DNA from: a virus | Strand: one strand, 5' to 3' | Virus record (IMG/VR): IMGVR_UViG_3300007541_000262 | Location: 1 to 21,935 of that record | Length of the DNA: 21,935 nt | Part shown: positions 6,214 through 15,500 of the stretch, piece by piece | How positions within the stretch are numbered: the first letter of the stretch is position 1 | Layout of the letters: each line of letters starts with the position of its first letter | Notes under the pieces: model-generated | The model's database searches: none | Seen by the model: the letters and a program-made list of their open reading frames with translations, nothing else | Told to the model about the DNA's origin: nothing | Program-made: the position numbers and the translations under genes

Positions 6214-6348
6214 TTATTTACTTTTTTCGATTTGCTTTATAGCACGTTCTGTTGACGCCTTTAATAGGTAGCTAAATCTATTGGCCTGAATTTGATCTTT
6301 TGCCTTTTCTAAAAGGTTTCTGAGATCATACGAAAAATTCTTATCCAT
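6214..6348 (-). CDS. Small 44-aa hypothetical protein
   Basis: The ORF begins with ATG 6348-6346, 2 nt after the stop of the LamG-like gene, and ends TAA 6216-6214, just before the Shine-Dalgarno of the scaffold leader. The product (MDKNFSYDLRNLLEKAK then a basic, helix-favouring C-terminus RAIKQIEKSK) is charged and probably alpha-helical, without a signal peptide or cysteines. It has no Shine-Dalgarno of its own, so translation would depend on coupling. The neat packing between two genes and the absence of any other content in the gap support a real gene, but I do not recognise the family. Confidence 0.5.
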   Translation of the reverse strand: MDKNFSYDLRNLLEKAKDQIQANRFSYLLKASTERAIKQIEKSK

Positions 6349-6350
6349 GG

Positions 6351-7634
6351 CTAAGAAATTGGATTCAAAGGAAAAGGAGATCTTGCCAGTGATTTTGGCG
6401 TATAATTGAATTTATCATATGCTGGAAATTCGAGCACTCTGGCTTGAGACAGCTTAATCGTGCCTTCTAGTGAACTTCCATCGGTAAATTGCTCAAAAGC
6501 AGATATATGGGTTGCGTAATTTGAAACAAGAGTATCGCTCGTTACCATATGAGTAACATACTTACCATTAATATGCAAAATTACAGCACCAGACTGGCTG
6601 CCGTCTTCACCTTCTAATCGCGGATACTTCCTTGCCGTTAAAGATATTCGATTCCATTGTCTTGGCGGCAGAAGGAAGGATGGATGCGCCGGATTCTCTT
6701 GGTCGTCGGAGTCTGACTCGATGTAAAATGATTCATAATATCGCTCATCTTCGAATCCAAAGATATCCCTTCCTGCATTAAGATTTGCAACAAAACCATA
6801 CTGGTCCTGATATATGTCAACATTGATTTCAAAGTTTTGACGAGTATTGCTGCTAAACTGCTTGGTAAGTGATATAAAATTACCATTTAAAAATATGTTT
6901 TCCGGCGATGAGATGATTGATACAGTATCAAAGTAAACATCGCACTCTATGGTTACGCCCTCTAGTCGAGGCGCTGTTATTTCATAAGTAGTGTCTTTCG
7001 TTATTTCACCATTAATCCAGCGGTTTAATGGTATATCCTTATAGTCTGTTGGAGCAGGGGTGAAATTGGGTACACCCATAGTCCTTAAAACGTCTACCCC
7101 AAAGAGCCCAGCACAATTGTATGCCCCAACAGTTTCGTTTCCGTAGGTAGGGCCGCCAGACTCTTCATAAACAACTGGAGCTTCACTGCCGGTATCATCT
7201 CCCCAGATATGACCTCGATACGTTACGCCTGGAACGTATACCCTGTTTTTGTCTCTTAAACTTATGCCACCAGTATAAACATCAAAACTAGTTCCGATAT
7301 AACCAGAGTCAGGAAAAATAGGCGAATCAAGAGACTCGACTATTCCGTCTTCTGGTGGAACAATGTTAAAAGTATTCTCTTCTGCCCTTATGTATTCGTA
7401 GGCTGCTGGCTCTGGCGATTTTTTAATGTAACTCCTTCCAGTCGCACCTTGCCTAGCTCTGTCTTGGTCTAAAACGTCTTTTTCCGCTTTCTTTACTTTT
7501 CTTTCTACTGCTTCTTCCAGGCTCCTTCTTTCTAGTCTTTTAATTTCTCTTGATTGTCGTCTCGCTTCATCGCGAGCCTGTTGTTGGCTAAGGAGGTCTT
7601 CTGATTGTACATTGATATTAATATTGGTTGACAT
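6351..7634 (-). CDS. Coiled-coil virion protein with LamG-like C-terminal half
   Basis: A 427-residue protein whose ATG overlaps the preceding stop by one base (TAATG). Residues about 10-60 are a strongly charged coiled coil (QQQARDEARRQSREIKRLER). Residues 70-210 contain a Gly/Tyr-rich region without recognised motifs (GYIGTSFDVYTGGISLRDKN). From about 220 to 400 the strand pattern resembles a LamG/concanavalin-type sandwich (VTIECDVYFDTVSI, WNRISLTARKYP, AVILHINGKYVTHMV, GTIKLSQARVLEF). I infer a virion appendage or baseplate-attached protein in which the coiled coil trimerises or anchors and the sandwich faces outward. Position between tail tip genes and scaffold does not distinguish head decoration from tail. 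The precise family is not recognised. Confidence 0.6.
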   Translation of the reverse strand: MSTNININVQSEDLLSQQQARDEARRQSREIKRLERRSLEEAVERKVKKAEKDVLDQDRARQGATGRSYIKKSPEPAAYEYIRAEENTFNIVPPEDGIVESLDSPIFPDSGYIGTSFDVYTGGISLRDKNRVYVPGVTYRGHIWGDDTGSEAPVVYEESGGPTYGNETVGAYNCAGLFGVDVLRTMGVPNFTPAPTDYKDIPLNRWINGEITKDTTYEITAPRLEGVTIECDVYFDTVSIISSPENIFLNGNFISLTKQFSSNTRQNFEINVDIYQDQYGFVANLNAGRDIFGFEDERYYESFYIESDSDDQENPAHPSFLLPPRQWNRISLTARKYPRLEGEDGSQSGAVILHINGKYVTHMVTSDTLVSNYATHISAFEQFTDGSSLEGTIKLSQARVLEFPAYDKFNYTPKSLARSPFPLNPIS

Positions 7635-8038
7635 TAGTCGTCAGTGATTAGATTTAATCTGTAGGTAGAAATCTGCCCAGGGCTGATAATATTATTAGGG
7701 GATTCCGTGATAACACTATGAGGATAGGTCTCGCCATCTATGTACAAGACGATCCGGTCGTAAGTATAGCTACTGCCTGTTGCAGTGAAATCCGCATCAA
7801 TGGACGGCATGGCGTAGCGGCCATTGACCGTGTCGTAAGATCCGGTAGAAATTACCTCAGAATAGCGTACATATCCATTGCCCGACTTTTCAACTGTTTG
7901 CCAGTCAGCGACAGTGCTTTCCGCTGTATAACCTGTTGCCCCTGCTGAGCAAAGCATTACCTTTAGAGTCTTTGTCTCATAAGCTTCAACCGCTACTCTT
8001 TGAAGCTCTTTCGAGCTAACTTCAGTGGTTAATGCCAT
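7634..8038 (-). CDS. Small beta-rich virion protein A
   Basis: A 134-residue protein; its start overlaps the previous stop by one base (TAATG), and the next gene starts on its own stop in the same way. The pattern LKVMLCSAGATGYTA, then a Gly/Tyr-rich segment, then YDRIVLYIDGETYP matches position by position the features of the neighbour at 8038-8469 (YKVMLCTSATFNAAD ... YAILYNDTDAND). The two are probably distant paralogues. No enzymatic motif, signal peptide or membrane segment is present. It is likely a structural protein of the tail tip or head surface; the exact role is not known to me. Confidence 0.7.
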   Translation of the reverse strand: MALTTEVSSKELQRVAVEAYETKTLKVMLCSAGATGYTAESTVADWQTVEKSGNGYVRYSEVISTGSYDTVNGRYAMPSIDADFTATGSSYTYDRIVLYIDGETYPHSVITESPNNIISPGQISTYRLNLITDD

Positions 8039-8469
8039 TACACTACCGTCCAGCTAAAAATACCATTGGAATTCCAAACAATAAGGAAGTCAGTTGTATC
8101 AGCGGCAGATTGAGAGCCTCCAAAATTGATAAAAGCTAACGGTGGATCATTCGCGTCGGTATCGTTATACAAAATAGCATAGCTTGCTGTAATTGCACCA
8201 CCGCTAGCTGTCCACGAAACATCGTCGGCGTCAAATTTTGCATCATCCGTAGCTACGGTCGTCAAGGTGACGCCCGTTAAAGCCTTTCCTCCAGCGGTAT
8301 ATCCGGTGCCTCCAGTAGTCTCTGTTTTCGTGACAGAAGACAACTGAGTATCTGCTGCATTAAAAGTAGCTGAAGTACATAGCATGACTTTATAAGTGTC
8401 ACCTGGAACATTGCTGCCTTCAGCGAACAGCTTTGCCGTATGGTTATAAAGAGAAACGGTAATAGCCAT
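8038..8469 (-). CDS. Small beta-rich virion protein B (widespread phage family)
   Basis: A 143-residue protein with ATG 8469-8467 and AAGG 6 nt upstream. The sequence (MAITVSLYNHTAKLFAEG, YKVMLCTSATFNAAD, DAKFDADDVSWTASGG, ITASYAILYNDT, LIVWNSNGIFSWTVV) is one I recall as a very common small protein of uncultured marine and freshwater tailed phages. It is annotated only as hypothetical or structural. The strand-rich, Thr/Ala-rich composition suggests a single beta-sandwich. Its location after the tail-tip proteins suggests a tail-tip or decoration protein. A 24-nt gap separates it from the previous gene, the largest gap in this block. Confidence 0.75.
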   Translation of the reverse strand: MAITVSLYNHTAKLFAEGSNVPGDTYKVMLCTSATFNAADTQLSSVTKTETTGGTGYTAGGKALTGVTLTTVATDDAKFDADDVSWTASGGAITASYAILYNDTDANDPPLAFINFGGSQSAADTTDFLIVWNSNGIFSWTVV

Positions 8470-8493
8470 AATACCTTTTAATGCATTGCTAGT

Positions 8494-9945
8494 TTACCCA
8501 ATATATCTATTGGAAGTCAGGCTCCATGTGGTCCCGGTATTATTTCCGGTAAAAACATAATTACTGTTGGCGGCAGCAGTGGCGGAGTTGCCTAATTGGC
8601 CTGTCGTCCGGCAAATAGCTAATGTTGCAGTAAAGTAAAGATCCTTTAACCCATATCTGGCTTCAATATATTGCGATCCGTTGTTAAATAGCTGATAGAA
8701 TGTGATTTCAGTTACAATAGTGGGACTGCCAATGATTCCAAAAGTATCCCAAGTTCCTTCCCATCTAATTGCAAAGTATTTATAGCCTCCTGCCGTTACT
8801 GATTGTTTCTTGAAGACCCGCTGAGAAGAAACATCATTTGAGGCAAATAATATTTTTGCGTAAGGAGGGTATGTGGTTGTCACGCCAGAGTCAGAAAATC
8901 CAGCGCCAAAGGTAATGTATCCATTGCTGCCGATGTAGCATCGATCATATGATACATTGTTTATTTTGATATTAAAACCAAATCCCCCTGATTCCACAAA
9001 TCCATCATCAACGTTCTCGTTTTGTATTAATTGCCAATCATCGTATGATGTAGCACCACCGGAGCCGAGCACAGGCGAAGCCGCTCCTGTTCTTAGTATT
9101 TCCCTAGAAACTGGATTTGGCTTGCTTATAGATGTAACAGATACAGGTACCGACAGATATACGTCCGTCAATACATTAGGCACCTCTGCTGCAACCAAAA
9201 AGACGCCTGAGGGCACCTGTAGAACGGTTGCAAAGGCGCCGACATAATCAGGCGCAGGTCCTTCCGTTAGGATTTGTGACCTTTGGATAGACAGGCTGGG
9301 CCCAATGTCATTAAAGGAAAGATTAATTTGCGCTGCCGGTACTGCAATTATAGTCGAAGGCACAAATGCTTGTATAGCTATTACCGCTGATGGTATGCTT
9401 ATTGGATAAGCGACTAGCGGTATGACTCGTGTAAATAAAGAGATTGGATCCGCTTCTTGAATTACTGACAAAGAATAATCGTATGCAACAGGATTTATCT
9501 TCGTTTTTACTGTACAGTTATATACTCGTATTTCGTTGGCGGGAGCCAGCAAGCTCTGTCCATACAAGTAAAGACCAGGAGCATCTCCGGTATTTTCCCA
9601 TAAAATTCCATCGTACTTCCAGAATTCATTGTTTGATAAGTTGATAACTGCATCACCAGTTGCAGCAGACGGAAAAGAATAGCCTAAAGCGCTTTGTTCG
9701 TCTCCGTCAGGCAAGTTATCAACGCATCCGATAACCTGATCAGGCGTCGTATCTACTATTTCTGTTGATAGATCAATGTAAGGCAATGAATTGTAAATTA
9801 TTCCTGGCGGAACCAATGTAAAAATTTCTTGACCAGTTGGGTATTGTATCGCCGGTACCGATGGAATATTGCATTCAATCGGTATGTATGGTTGCAATGC
9901 ATCAAGCCTTAAAGCTTTGACGCTAGGATACAGAGTAATCGTCAT
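8494..9945 (-). CDS. Tail-tip/adhesin protein with SNG-type C-terminal beta domain
   Basis: A 483-residue protein whose ATG overlaps the previous stop as ATGA. The N-terminal part contains a segment reminiscent of phage fibre inserts (SNNEFWKYDGILWENTGD, about residues 104-121). The middle (150-270) is rich in short hydrophobic strands with many Ile, Val and Pro (AIQAFVPSTIIAVPAAQINL). The C-terminal 170 residues match a beta-sandwich seen in bacterial surface proteins, with the signature FGFNIKINNVSYDRCYIGSN followed by GYITFG, then YFAIRWEGTW and IEARYGL, as in nidogen-like extracellular domains. It follows the hub-like gene, so a distal tail or host-contact role is likely. Domain naming is by pattern and memory. 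Confidence 0.6.
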   Translation of the reverse strand: MTITLYPSVKALRLDALQPYIPIECNIPSVPAIQYPTGQEIFTLVPPGIIYNSLPYIDLSTEIVDTTPDQVIGCVDNLPDGDEQSALGYSFPSAATGDAVINLSNNEFWKYDGILWENTGDAPGLYLYGQSLLAPANEIRVYNCTVKTKINPVAYDYSLSVIQEADPISLFTRVIPLVAYPISIPSAVIAIQAFVPSTIIAVPAAQINLSFNDIGPSLSIQRSQILTEGPAPDYVGAFATVLQVPSGVFLVAAEVPNVLTDVYLSVPVSVTSISKPNPVSREILRTGAASPVLGSGGATSYDDWQLIQNENVDDGFVESGGFGFNIKINNVSYDRCYIGSNGYITFGAGFSDSGVTTTYPPYAKILFASNDVSSQRVFKKQSVTAGGYKYFAIRWEGTWDTFGIIGSPTIVTEITFYQLFNNGSQYIEARYGLKDLYFTATLAICRTTGQLGNSATAAANSNYVFTGNNTGTTWSLTSNRYIG

Positions 9946-11849
9946 AATGTCCTACCCATCACTCCCCAATACAAGGCATCGCAAGACACTATGACGCCGC
10001 TTGAATCCATTGCCCAAGACAGCCCATTAGCTCGATACATTACTATTGTTCCTGATGCTTCTAGCAGTATTGGCGAATATGGCTTTGATGAAATTTTTTC
10101 TGGTGCAACCTGCAGGCTAAGGCCATACCTGTTGCCAAGCAACATTTTGTTTTGCACGGTGCCGAATCTCATTGCCTTTGCGGGCGCATCACTTCGACTA
10201 GATCTGAAACCGCTTCCTGTTTTATAGAATATATCATCTGGAGCATAAGGCATGCTGAACTCTGTTACCAGATTGGCATCTCTTTCCCCTGTTACCAGGA
10301 CTATTTCGGCACGACTGTCTACTCTGTATCCATTGTTTGGATCAGCGTCGGGATCTGCATTGTTTGCATTTGTTATTTCCGCAGGCAATGGTGCCTCTTC
10401 GCCTCTGTAACCAGTCCTTTCTGTGGATATCGATAGATTTACCCTGGAAAAGCCGCTTTTAGAAATAGTATTTATTACTTCATTAATAAAGCTTGTAGCG
10501 GTTTCAACGTCTTCTATTGACTCCCTTGTTACAGCAATAGATTGTTGACCTTCTAAAGTTTTTGGCCAAGTAGTGTATTGCTCTGTCGTCGTTGATCTAT
10601 AGGAACCTGCTACACTAGAAGAAGTGACTGTTTTTTCCATGTCTATAAGGTCGTATTCGTCAAATATACTTAAATCAATGACATCAACAAAATCGTATAC
10701 AAAATCAATTCCAAAAGTTCCTACTTCATACAAGGGATGCCCTCGCGTTATTGAGGTTGAAGATATTTGATTACCTTTGCTATCATAAGTGAAAGTTTCA
10801 GTGGTAATAGTTACAAGATCTTGTAGCCCAGGCTCCAAGCCTATGTCTAGATATTGCTGGAATATACCGGTTATTACGCCGGCGTTCGTTTTTGATGAAG
10901 TGGTAATACGAGAACGTACTACATTTCGTCTTTCTGTTTCTCCATCTTCTGATTGTATCTCGATTAATTCATAATTCGTAGTTGTTTGACTTTTTTCCAG
11001 GATGTTATATTTTTTGGATAATGGTTCTTCAAAAAAATCAGTATACTGAATAATAATTTCAGAAGACGATTCTGTTGTCTGGGTGTCTGCTCCCCATGGA
11101 GTTATCTTTAGGTCTCCTTCTTCCTCTCCCTCCGTCAACTCTTCGTCGTCAGGCGCTTTTAGTTTGTATGTGCTATAGGTGACAACTACAGTATCAGCAG
11201 CAATCTCGCCAGTGCCTATCCTGCCGACATCAATCAAATCACTGTTTCTAATAATTGGCCCAGAATCAGGCGCCTCAAATAAAGGGAAAACATTTAATAT
11301 TTCATCAATGTCAAGGTATCCGCAATAGCTCTCTGATAAAAGCAGGTCATTCAATACATTAACATATCCACTGTCGTAACTGAATTCCGAAATAGAAAAT
11401 TGATTTGTCAATGGATTAAGATTAGCTGTAATCCCTAGCTTCTGGAGGCAATAATTCATTGCCGAACTTGCACGGATCGGAACCGTAACAATTAATTCAT
11501 CACCTTCTCTGCCATCGTTTTCTGTATCGTCATATGCATCCCAATTAATTGGTTCTGAATATTCTTGCAAATACGTCAACTTGCACCCGAGCTCTACTGT
11601 CGTAACATTTCGATATGGATCAGCAAAGCTACTGAGGACTCGAACAGCCCTGGGGATACGCCTGGTAATTCCATCTTTTACATAATAAAAAAATACTTTT
11701 GAGCCTGGCGTTGGGACAACAATTCCAGCGATTTGGCAAGAACCAGAAACCTTAATCAATCCACTGTTCTGGACAAGACTATCACTTAAGTCTGCAGTAA
11801 GCAAAGGACCCAGACTGCAAATTACTGTACCTCGAATGTCGACTGTCAC
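9942..11849 (-). CDS. Putative tail hub / tail-tip protein
   Basis: A 635-residue protein starting at GTG 11849-11847, supported by a strong AGGTGAT Shine-Dalgarno at proper spacing and immediate adjacency to the previous stop (TAAGTG). The N-terminal 200 residues (MTVDIRGTVICSLGPLL, SGSCQIAG, RIPRAVRVLSSFADP, TVELGCKLTYL, then LNDLLLSESYCGYLDIDEIL) resemble hub proteins at the base of siphovirus tails, where a strand-rich ring domain precedes a fibre-like region. An acidic stretch (DDEELTEGEEEGDLK) lies near residue 235, and the rest is Thr/Ser/Ile-rich beta sequence. Following tape measure and distal-tail-like genes, it occupies the usual position of the Tal/hub gene. No lysozyme or peptidase motif is evident. 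Confidence 0.6.
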   Translation of the reverse strand: MTVDIRGTVICSLGPLLTADLSDSLVQNSGLIKVSGSCQIAGIVVPTPGSKVFFYYVKDGITRRIPRAVRVLSSFADPYRNVTTVELGCKLTYLQEYSEPINWDAYDDTENDGREGDELIVTVPIRASSAMNYCLQKLGITANLNPLTNQFSISEFSYDSGYVNVLNDLLLSESYCGYLDIDEILNVFPLFEAPDSGPIIRNSDLIDVGRIGTGEIAADTVVVTYSTYKLKAPDDEELTEGEEEGDLKITPWGADTQTTESSSEIIIQYTDFFEEPLSKKYNILEKSQTTTNYELIEIQSEDGETERRNVVRSRITTSSKTNAGVITGIFQQYLDIGLEPGLQDLVTITTETFTYDSKGNQISSTSITRGHPLYEVGTFGIDFVYDFVDVIDLSIFDEYDLIDMEKTVTSSSVAGSYRSTTTEQYTTWPKTLEGQQSIAVTRESIEDVETATSFINEVINTISKSGFSRVNLSISTERTGYRGEEAPLPAEITNANNADPDADPNNGYRVDSRAEIVLVTGERDANLVTEFSMPYAPDDIFYKTGSGFRSSRSDAPAKAMRFGTVQNKMLLGNRYGLSLQVAPEKISSKPYSPILLEASGTIVMYRANGLSWAMDSSGVIVSCDALYWGVMGRTL

Positions 11850-12593
11850 TTATATCACCTCTCCTAACTGAATGCTAACAATATAAGCCGTGGACTTTAC
11901 GCCAGAAATAACTATTGACTCGGCTGATGCTGTTGGAGCAGAAATCGGGAAATAATCGCCTGTCGATGGAGTTGCAGCAATGGATGACTCGTACCAAGTC
12001 CTTACGTCATTCCATCCTGTTAAATCAGTTCTTCCTTCAACATCCTTGATTCTGTAGGGAATTTTAGAGCCAGAAATAAAATGAGTACCAGATGCAGTTA
12101 GTTCCATTGACGGAGCCGAAGCATAGGTATCTACTGGTTTTAATAGTTTAAGCACCGTAGTGCCAATCGTAATCGTACCAAGATCAAGGTCTTCTTCTTC
12201 AGATTCCGCTTCTTGTTCCTTTAGTAATACCTCTAATGCTTCATTGGCATCTATTAGCCCAACGGTAACATTTAAAAATGCGCCATTAGCCGTAGCATTT
12301 GGTGCAGAAATAAACCAGCAGTCAATATTTGTCCACGTCTGACCACCGGGGCCTGATCCAGAAAAAGAAATGGTTGTCCCAATTACACCAGATACTAAAG
12401 TATCTGTGTCTTCAATTCTTAAGTCACGCCATGCATCATAAGCGCTTAATAAATCAAGCCATTCAGAAGGGGTAAGAAGCCCTGCTACTTCCCACTTTCT
12501 CGCTGTCCTACCGTTTCTTGTATCACTTTCTTCATAGCCAAACGGTTGCGCAGAAAGCGTCGGAAAGCTAGCGGCACCAATTGTGATCCCCAT
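11850..12593 (-). CDS. Distal-tail-like (Dit) protein
   Basis: A 247-residue protein whose ATG overlaps the tape-measure stop as TGATG. The first half (MGITIGAASFPTLSAQPFGY, RTARKWEVAGLLTPSEWLDL, FSGSGPGGQTWTNIDCWF) is strand-rich and fits the compact domain that caps the tail tube in siphoviruses. An acidic linker (KEQEAESEEEDLD) near residues 124-136 leads to a second beta-rich domain (GTITIGTTVLKLLKP ... YIVSIQLGEVI). The place directly after the tape measure is diagnostic for Dit-type proteins in many siphoviruses. Sequence motifs alone are not decisive, so the call is positional. Confidence 0.6.
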   Translation of the reverse strand: MGITIGAASFPTLSAQPFGYEESDTRNGRTARKWEVAGLLTPSEWLDLLSAYDAWRDLRIEDTDTLVSGVIGTTISFSGSGPGGQTWTNIDCWFISAPNATANGAFLNVTVGLIDANEALEVLLKEQEAESEEEDLDLGTITIGTTVLKLLKPVDTYASAPSMELTASGTHFISGSKIPYRIKDVEGRTDLTGWNDVRTWYESSIAATPSTGDYFPISAPTASAESIVISGVKSTAYIVSIQLGEVI

Positions 12594-15500
12594 CAGAATG
12601 ACCTCGTTAACCTTTCCATGTAGACATTTCTGCCGCTAGCCTGTACTCCCACATTGACGTTCCAATTCTTTTTAGTTAGATCGCTAACCGCACGGCTTAG
12701 CTTTCCTATTTGAATTGCTTGCTGTGATTGGACAGAGGCCAATTGAGAGATTTCTCCGCCACTATTTGCCTTGGATGCCAATGCCGCTGCGATAGTCCGA
12801 GACAGCCCGCCAAGATTCTTGCCGTTACTTGCCTTAACCGCTTTTGCGGACGTGGAGACGCCTGCTTTAGGAGCATTTATTTCCGACCAGATATGGGCCG
12901 GAATAACCGTACCACTGCTTGGAGCAGTCCACCGCCCCCAGCTTGGGGCTTTGATCTCGCTGAGACGACCAGAGGATGACAGGAAGCCTTCTCGGCCCAA
13001 TTCGTTGACCACATAGGTCTGACCGCCAGAGACTGGGCCCCCGCTCGCTGCATACTGCGTAGGACCATAGGTTGTCACGTCTACATTAAAATTGCCAAGA
13101 TTAGCTATCTGTTGTAAATTACTGAGCAAGCTGCTAGCATTAGAGGCTGCAGTGCCAAGACTGGTGGCTATGTCCCCAGAGTTGGTAGCCACTGTAGCGC
13201 TAGGCGAAACAGTATCGCTGACAGATGTCTGCATCGAGCTTGAATTTTCTGCGGCAAAGAAAGTGTTGTCAGCCATCGTTGCAGTATTGTTTGCGGTATT
13301 GGAAGTGAACCCGTCAAGTTCTTGCCCTGAATTCCTTGCCGCCAGTAAATTACTTGCAGTGGCTGCCCTTGAATTAGCCTCTCTTTGGCTGGATTTTTCA
13401 ATCTCTTCCTGGTTACTTAAAAGCTCTTTCGAATAGTCTTTTATGTCTTCCTCTATATCTTTCTGTTTGTTTAATGAAGTTTCAGCATTGGATTGCTGAG
13501 CCGCTTCAAGACCAGCAATTCTTTTTTGCCAGTTCTCTCTTCTCTTTTCATAAGCTTGCTCTAAGTTGCTTCGATTGTTTGATGCTGCAATAGCAGCGCT
13601 TGCAGCATCGGATTGCACTTTCGCAATCTGCTCCTCAATTCCTTGAATTTCATTTGCAGCACTTTTGCGTGATTCGTCCGCTTGTTGCTGCAGAGTGGCT
13701 ACTTTATTTTCCACATCGGTTCTGATCTGAGAAATTTTATTGTTTCTTTCGATCGAGTCAAGCTCCGCCTGCGCTTGGGCTCTTCTCTGAGCTTCTGCTG
13801 CAGCATCTCGCTGTTGTGCTATTTTTTCTGTTTTTTCTTTTAATTCGAGCTCGGCTAATGCCGCTTGGGCCTCAAGCCTGGCTCTACGCGCCATTATCTT
13901 TTCGATCCTTTCTGACCTTTCGATGCCATCTAGTTGAGCTTGTGCTTCTATCGCAGCAATTTGCTGCGTCAACTTTTCAATCTGCTCTTGTCTTGCTATT
14001 CGCTCAAGAGCAGCGGCGGCCTCCAGTTGCTTGCGCTGTTCTGCGCTAACATTAGCAGCATTATCAGCAGCTTCCTGCGCGGCGTTTGCAACCTCCTGAA
14101 GCCTGGCTCTCTCTTGAACCAAAGTATTTACTTGTGATTCCCTTTCGATTTGGTCTAATTGAGCTTGCGCTTGTGTTGCTGCAAGCCTTTTGTTTAACTG
14201 TTCAATTTCTTCCTGTCTTTGCAATCTTTCAAGAGATGCGGCGGCTTCTAGTTGCCTGCGCTGTTCTGCGCTAGCATTAGCGGCATCATCAGCAGCTTTC
14301 TGCGCGGCGTTTGCAACCTCCTGAAGCCTGGCTCTCTCTTGAGTCAACGCATTTATTTGCGATTCTCTTTCGATTCTATCCAACTGAGCTTTTGCCTCTA
14401 TCGCCGCAGCTTGCTTAGAAAGTTCGGCAATCTTTTGATCTCTTTCAAGTCTTTCAAGTTGAGCCTGCGCGCTAAGTTGTGACGCTGCAGCTTTTTCTCT
14501 TTCAAGTTGAGCTTGCGCTTCTGCATTTTGTTTCTGAAGGAGTGCTATCTGGTTTTCTCTTTGAATTTGAGCAAGCTGAGCTTGCGCATCCTCTTGTGCA
14601 ATTTGCTTTTCAATGTCACCAATTTCTTTTTCGCGTCTTAACCGCTCAAGTTGAGCGGCGGCCTCAAGTCTTAGCCTTTGCTTAGGAGCGCTTGCTGCTT
14701 GTTTCTCAAGTTTTGCTATTTCAAAATCCTGCAAGGCTTTCTCTGCAGCTCCTAGCTCCCTTAAGATACTCAAACGTCCTAGCAAGGTGTTTTGACTTGC
14801 TTTTTCGAGGCCCGCTTGAATACGAAGGGCCTGTATCCTCCTATCGTCGGCAGCCTGTTCTGCCGACGATAATCTTTGAAGCTGGGTTATCTGTGCCTCG
14901 TTCAAAAAGATTTTAGCCTGTAAATCTTGCGTAGTATCGGCTTGCAGTCCGGCTTGGACTCTTAATTGTTGGACTTGGATTTCCGCAAGTTTTTTCTCTG
15001 CTTCTGTTAGATCTTGTAGAGCACTAATCCGAGCAGAAATTGAACTCCCGGCAGATTTGTCTAGTCCAGCCTGAGCCCGCAGGGCGGCGATACGCTCGTT
15101 GTTGACAGCGCGTTCAGCACTGCTAAGCCTGCCTAGGCGTTCTATCTTTTGATCAATCAATCTGATATCTGCTTCCAGAGCAAAGGCACTTCCCTTTCTT
15201 GGGTTAGCCTCTATCTCAAGTTGTTTTCGTTGTATTTCTTGCAGTCTTTTCTCCGAATTAGTTAATTCTTCCAGAGCACTAATCCGGGCGGAAATTGAGC
15301 CCTCGGCAGACTCTTCCAGTCCAGCCTGAACTCGCAGGGCTGCAATGCGCTCATTGTTGACGGCGCGTTCGGCATTGCTAAGCTTACCTAGGCGTTCTAT
15401 CTTTTGATCAATCAATTTAATATCTGCATCCAAATTCAAGGCGCTTCCCTTGTTTGGGTTAGCCTGTATTTCAAGACGCTTTCGTTCTAATGCCACTAAG

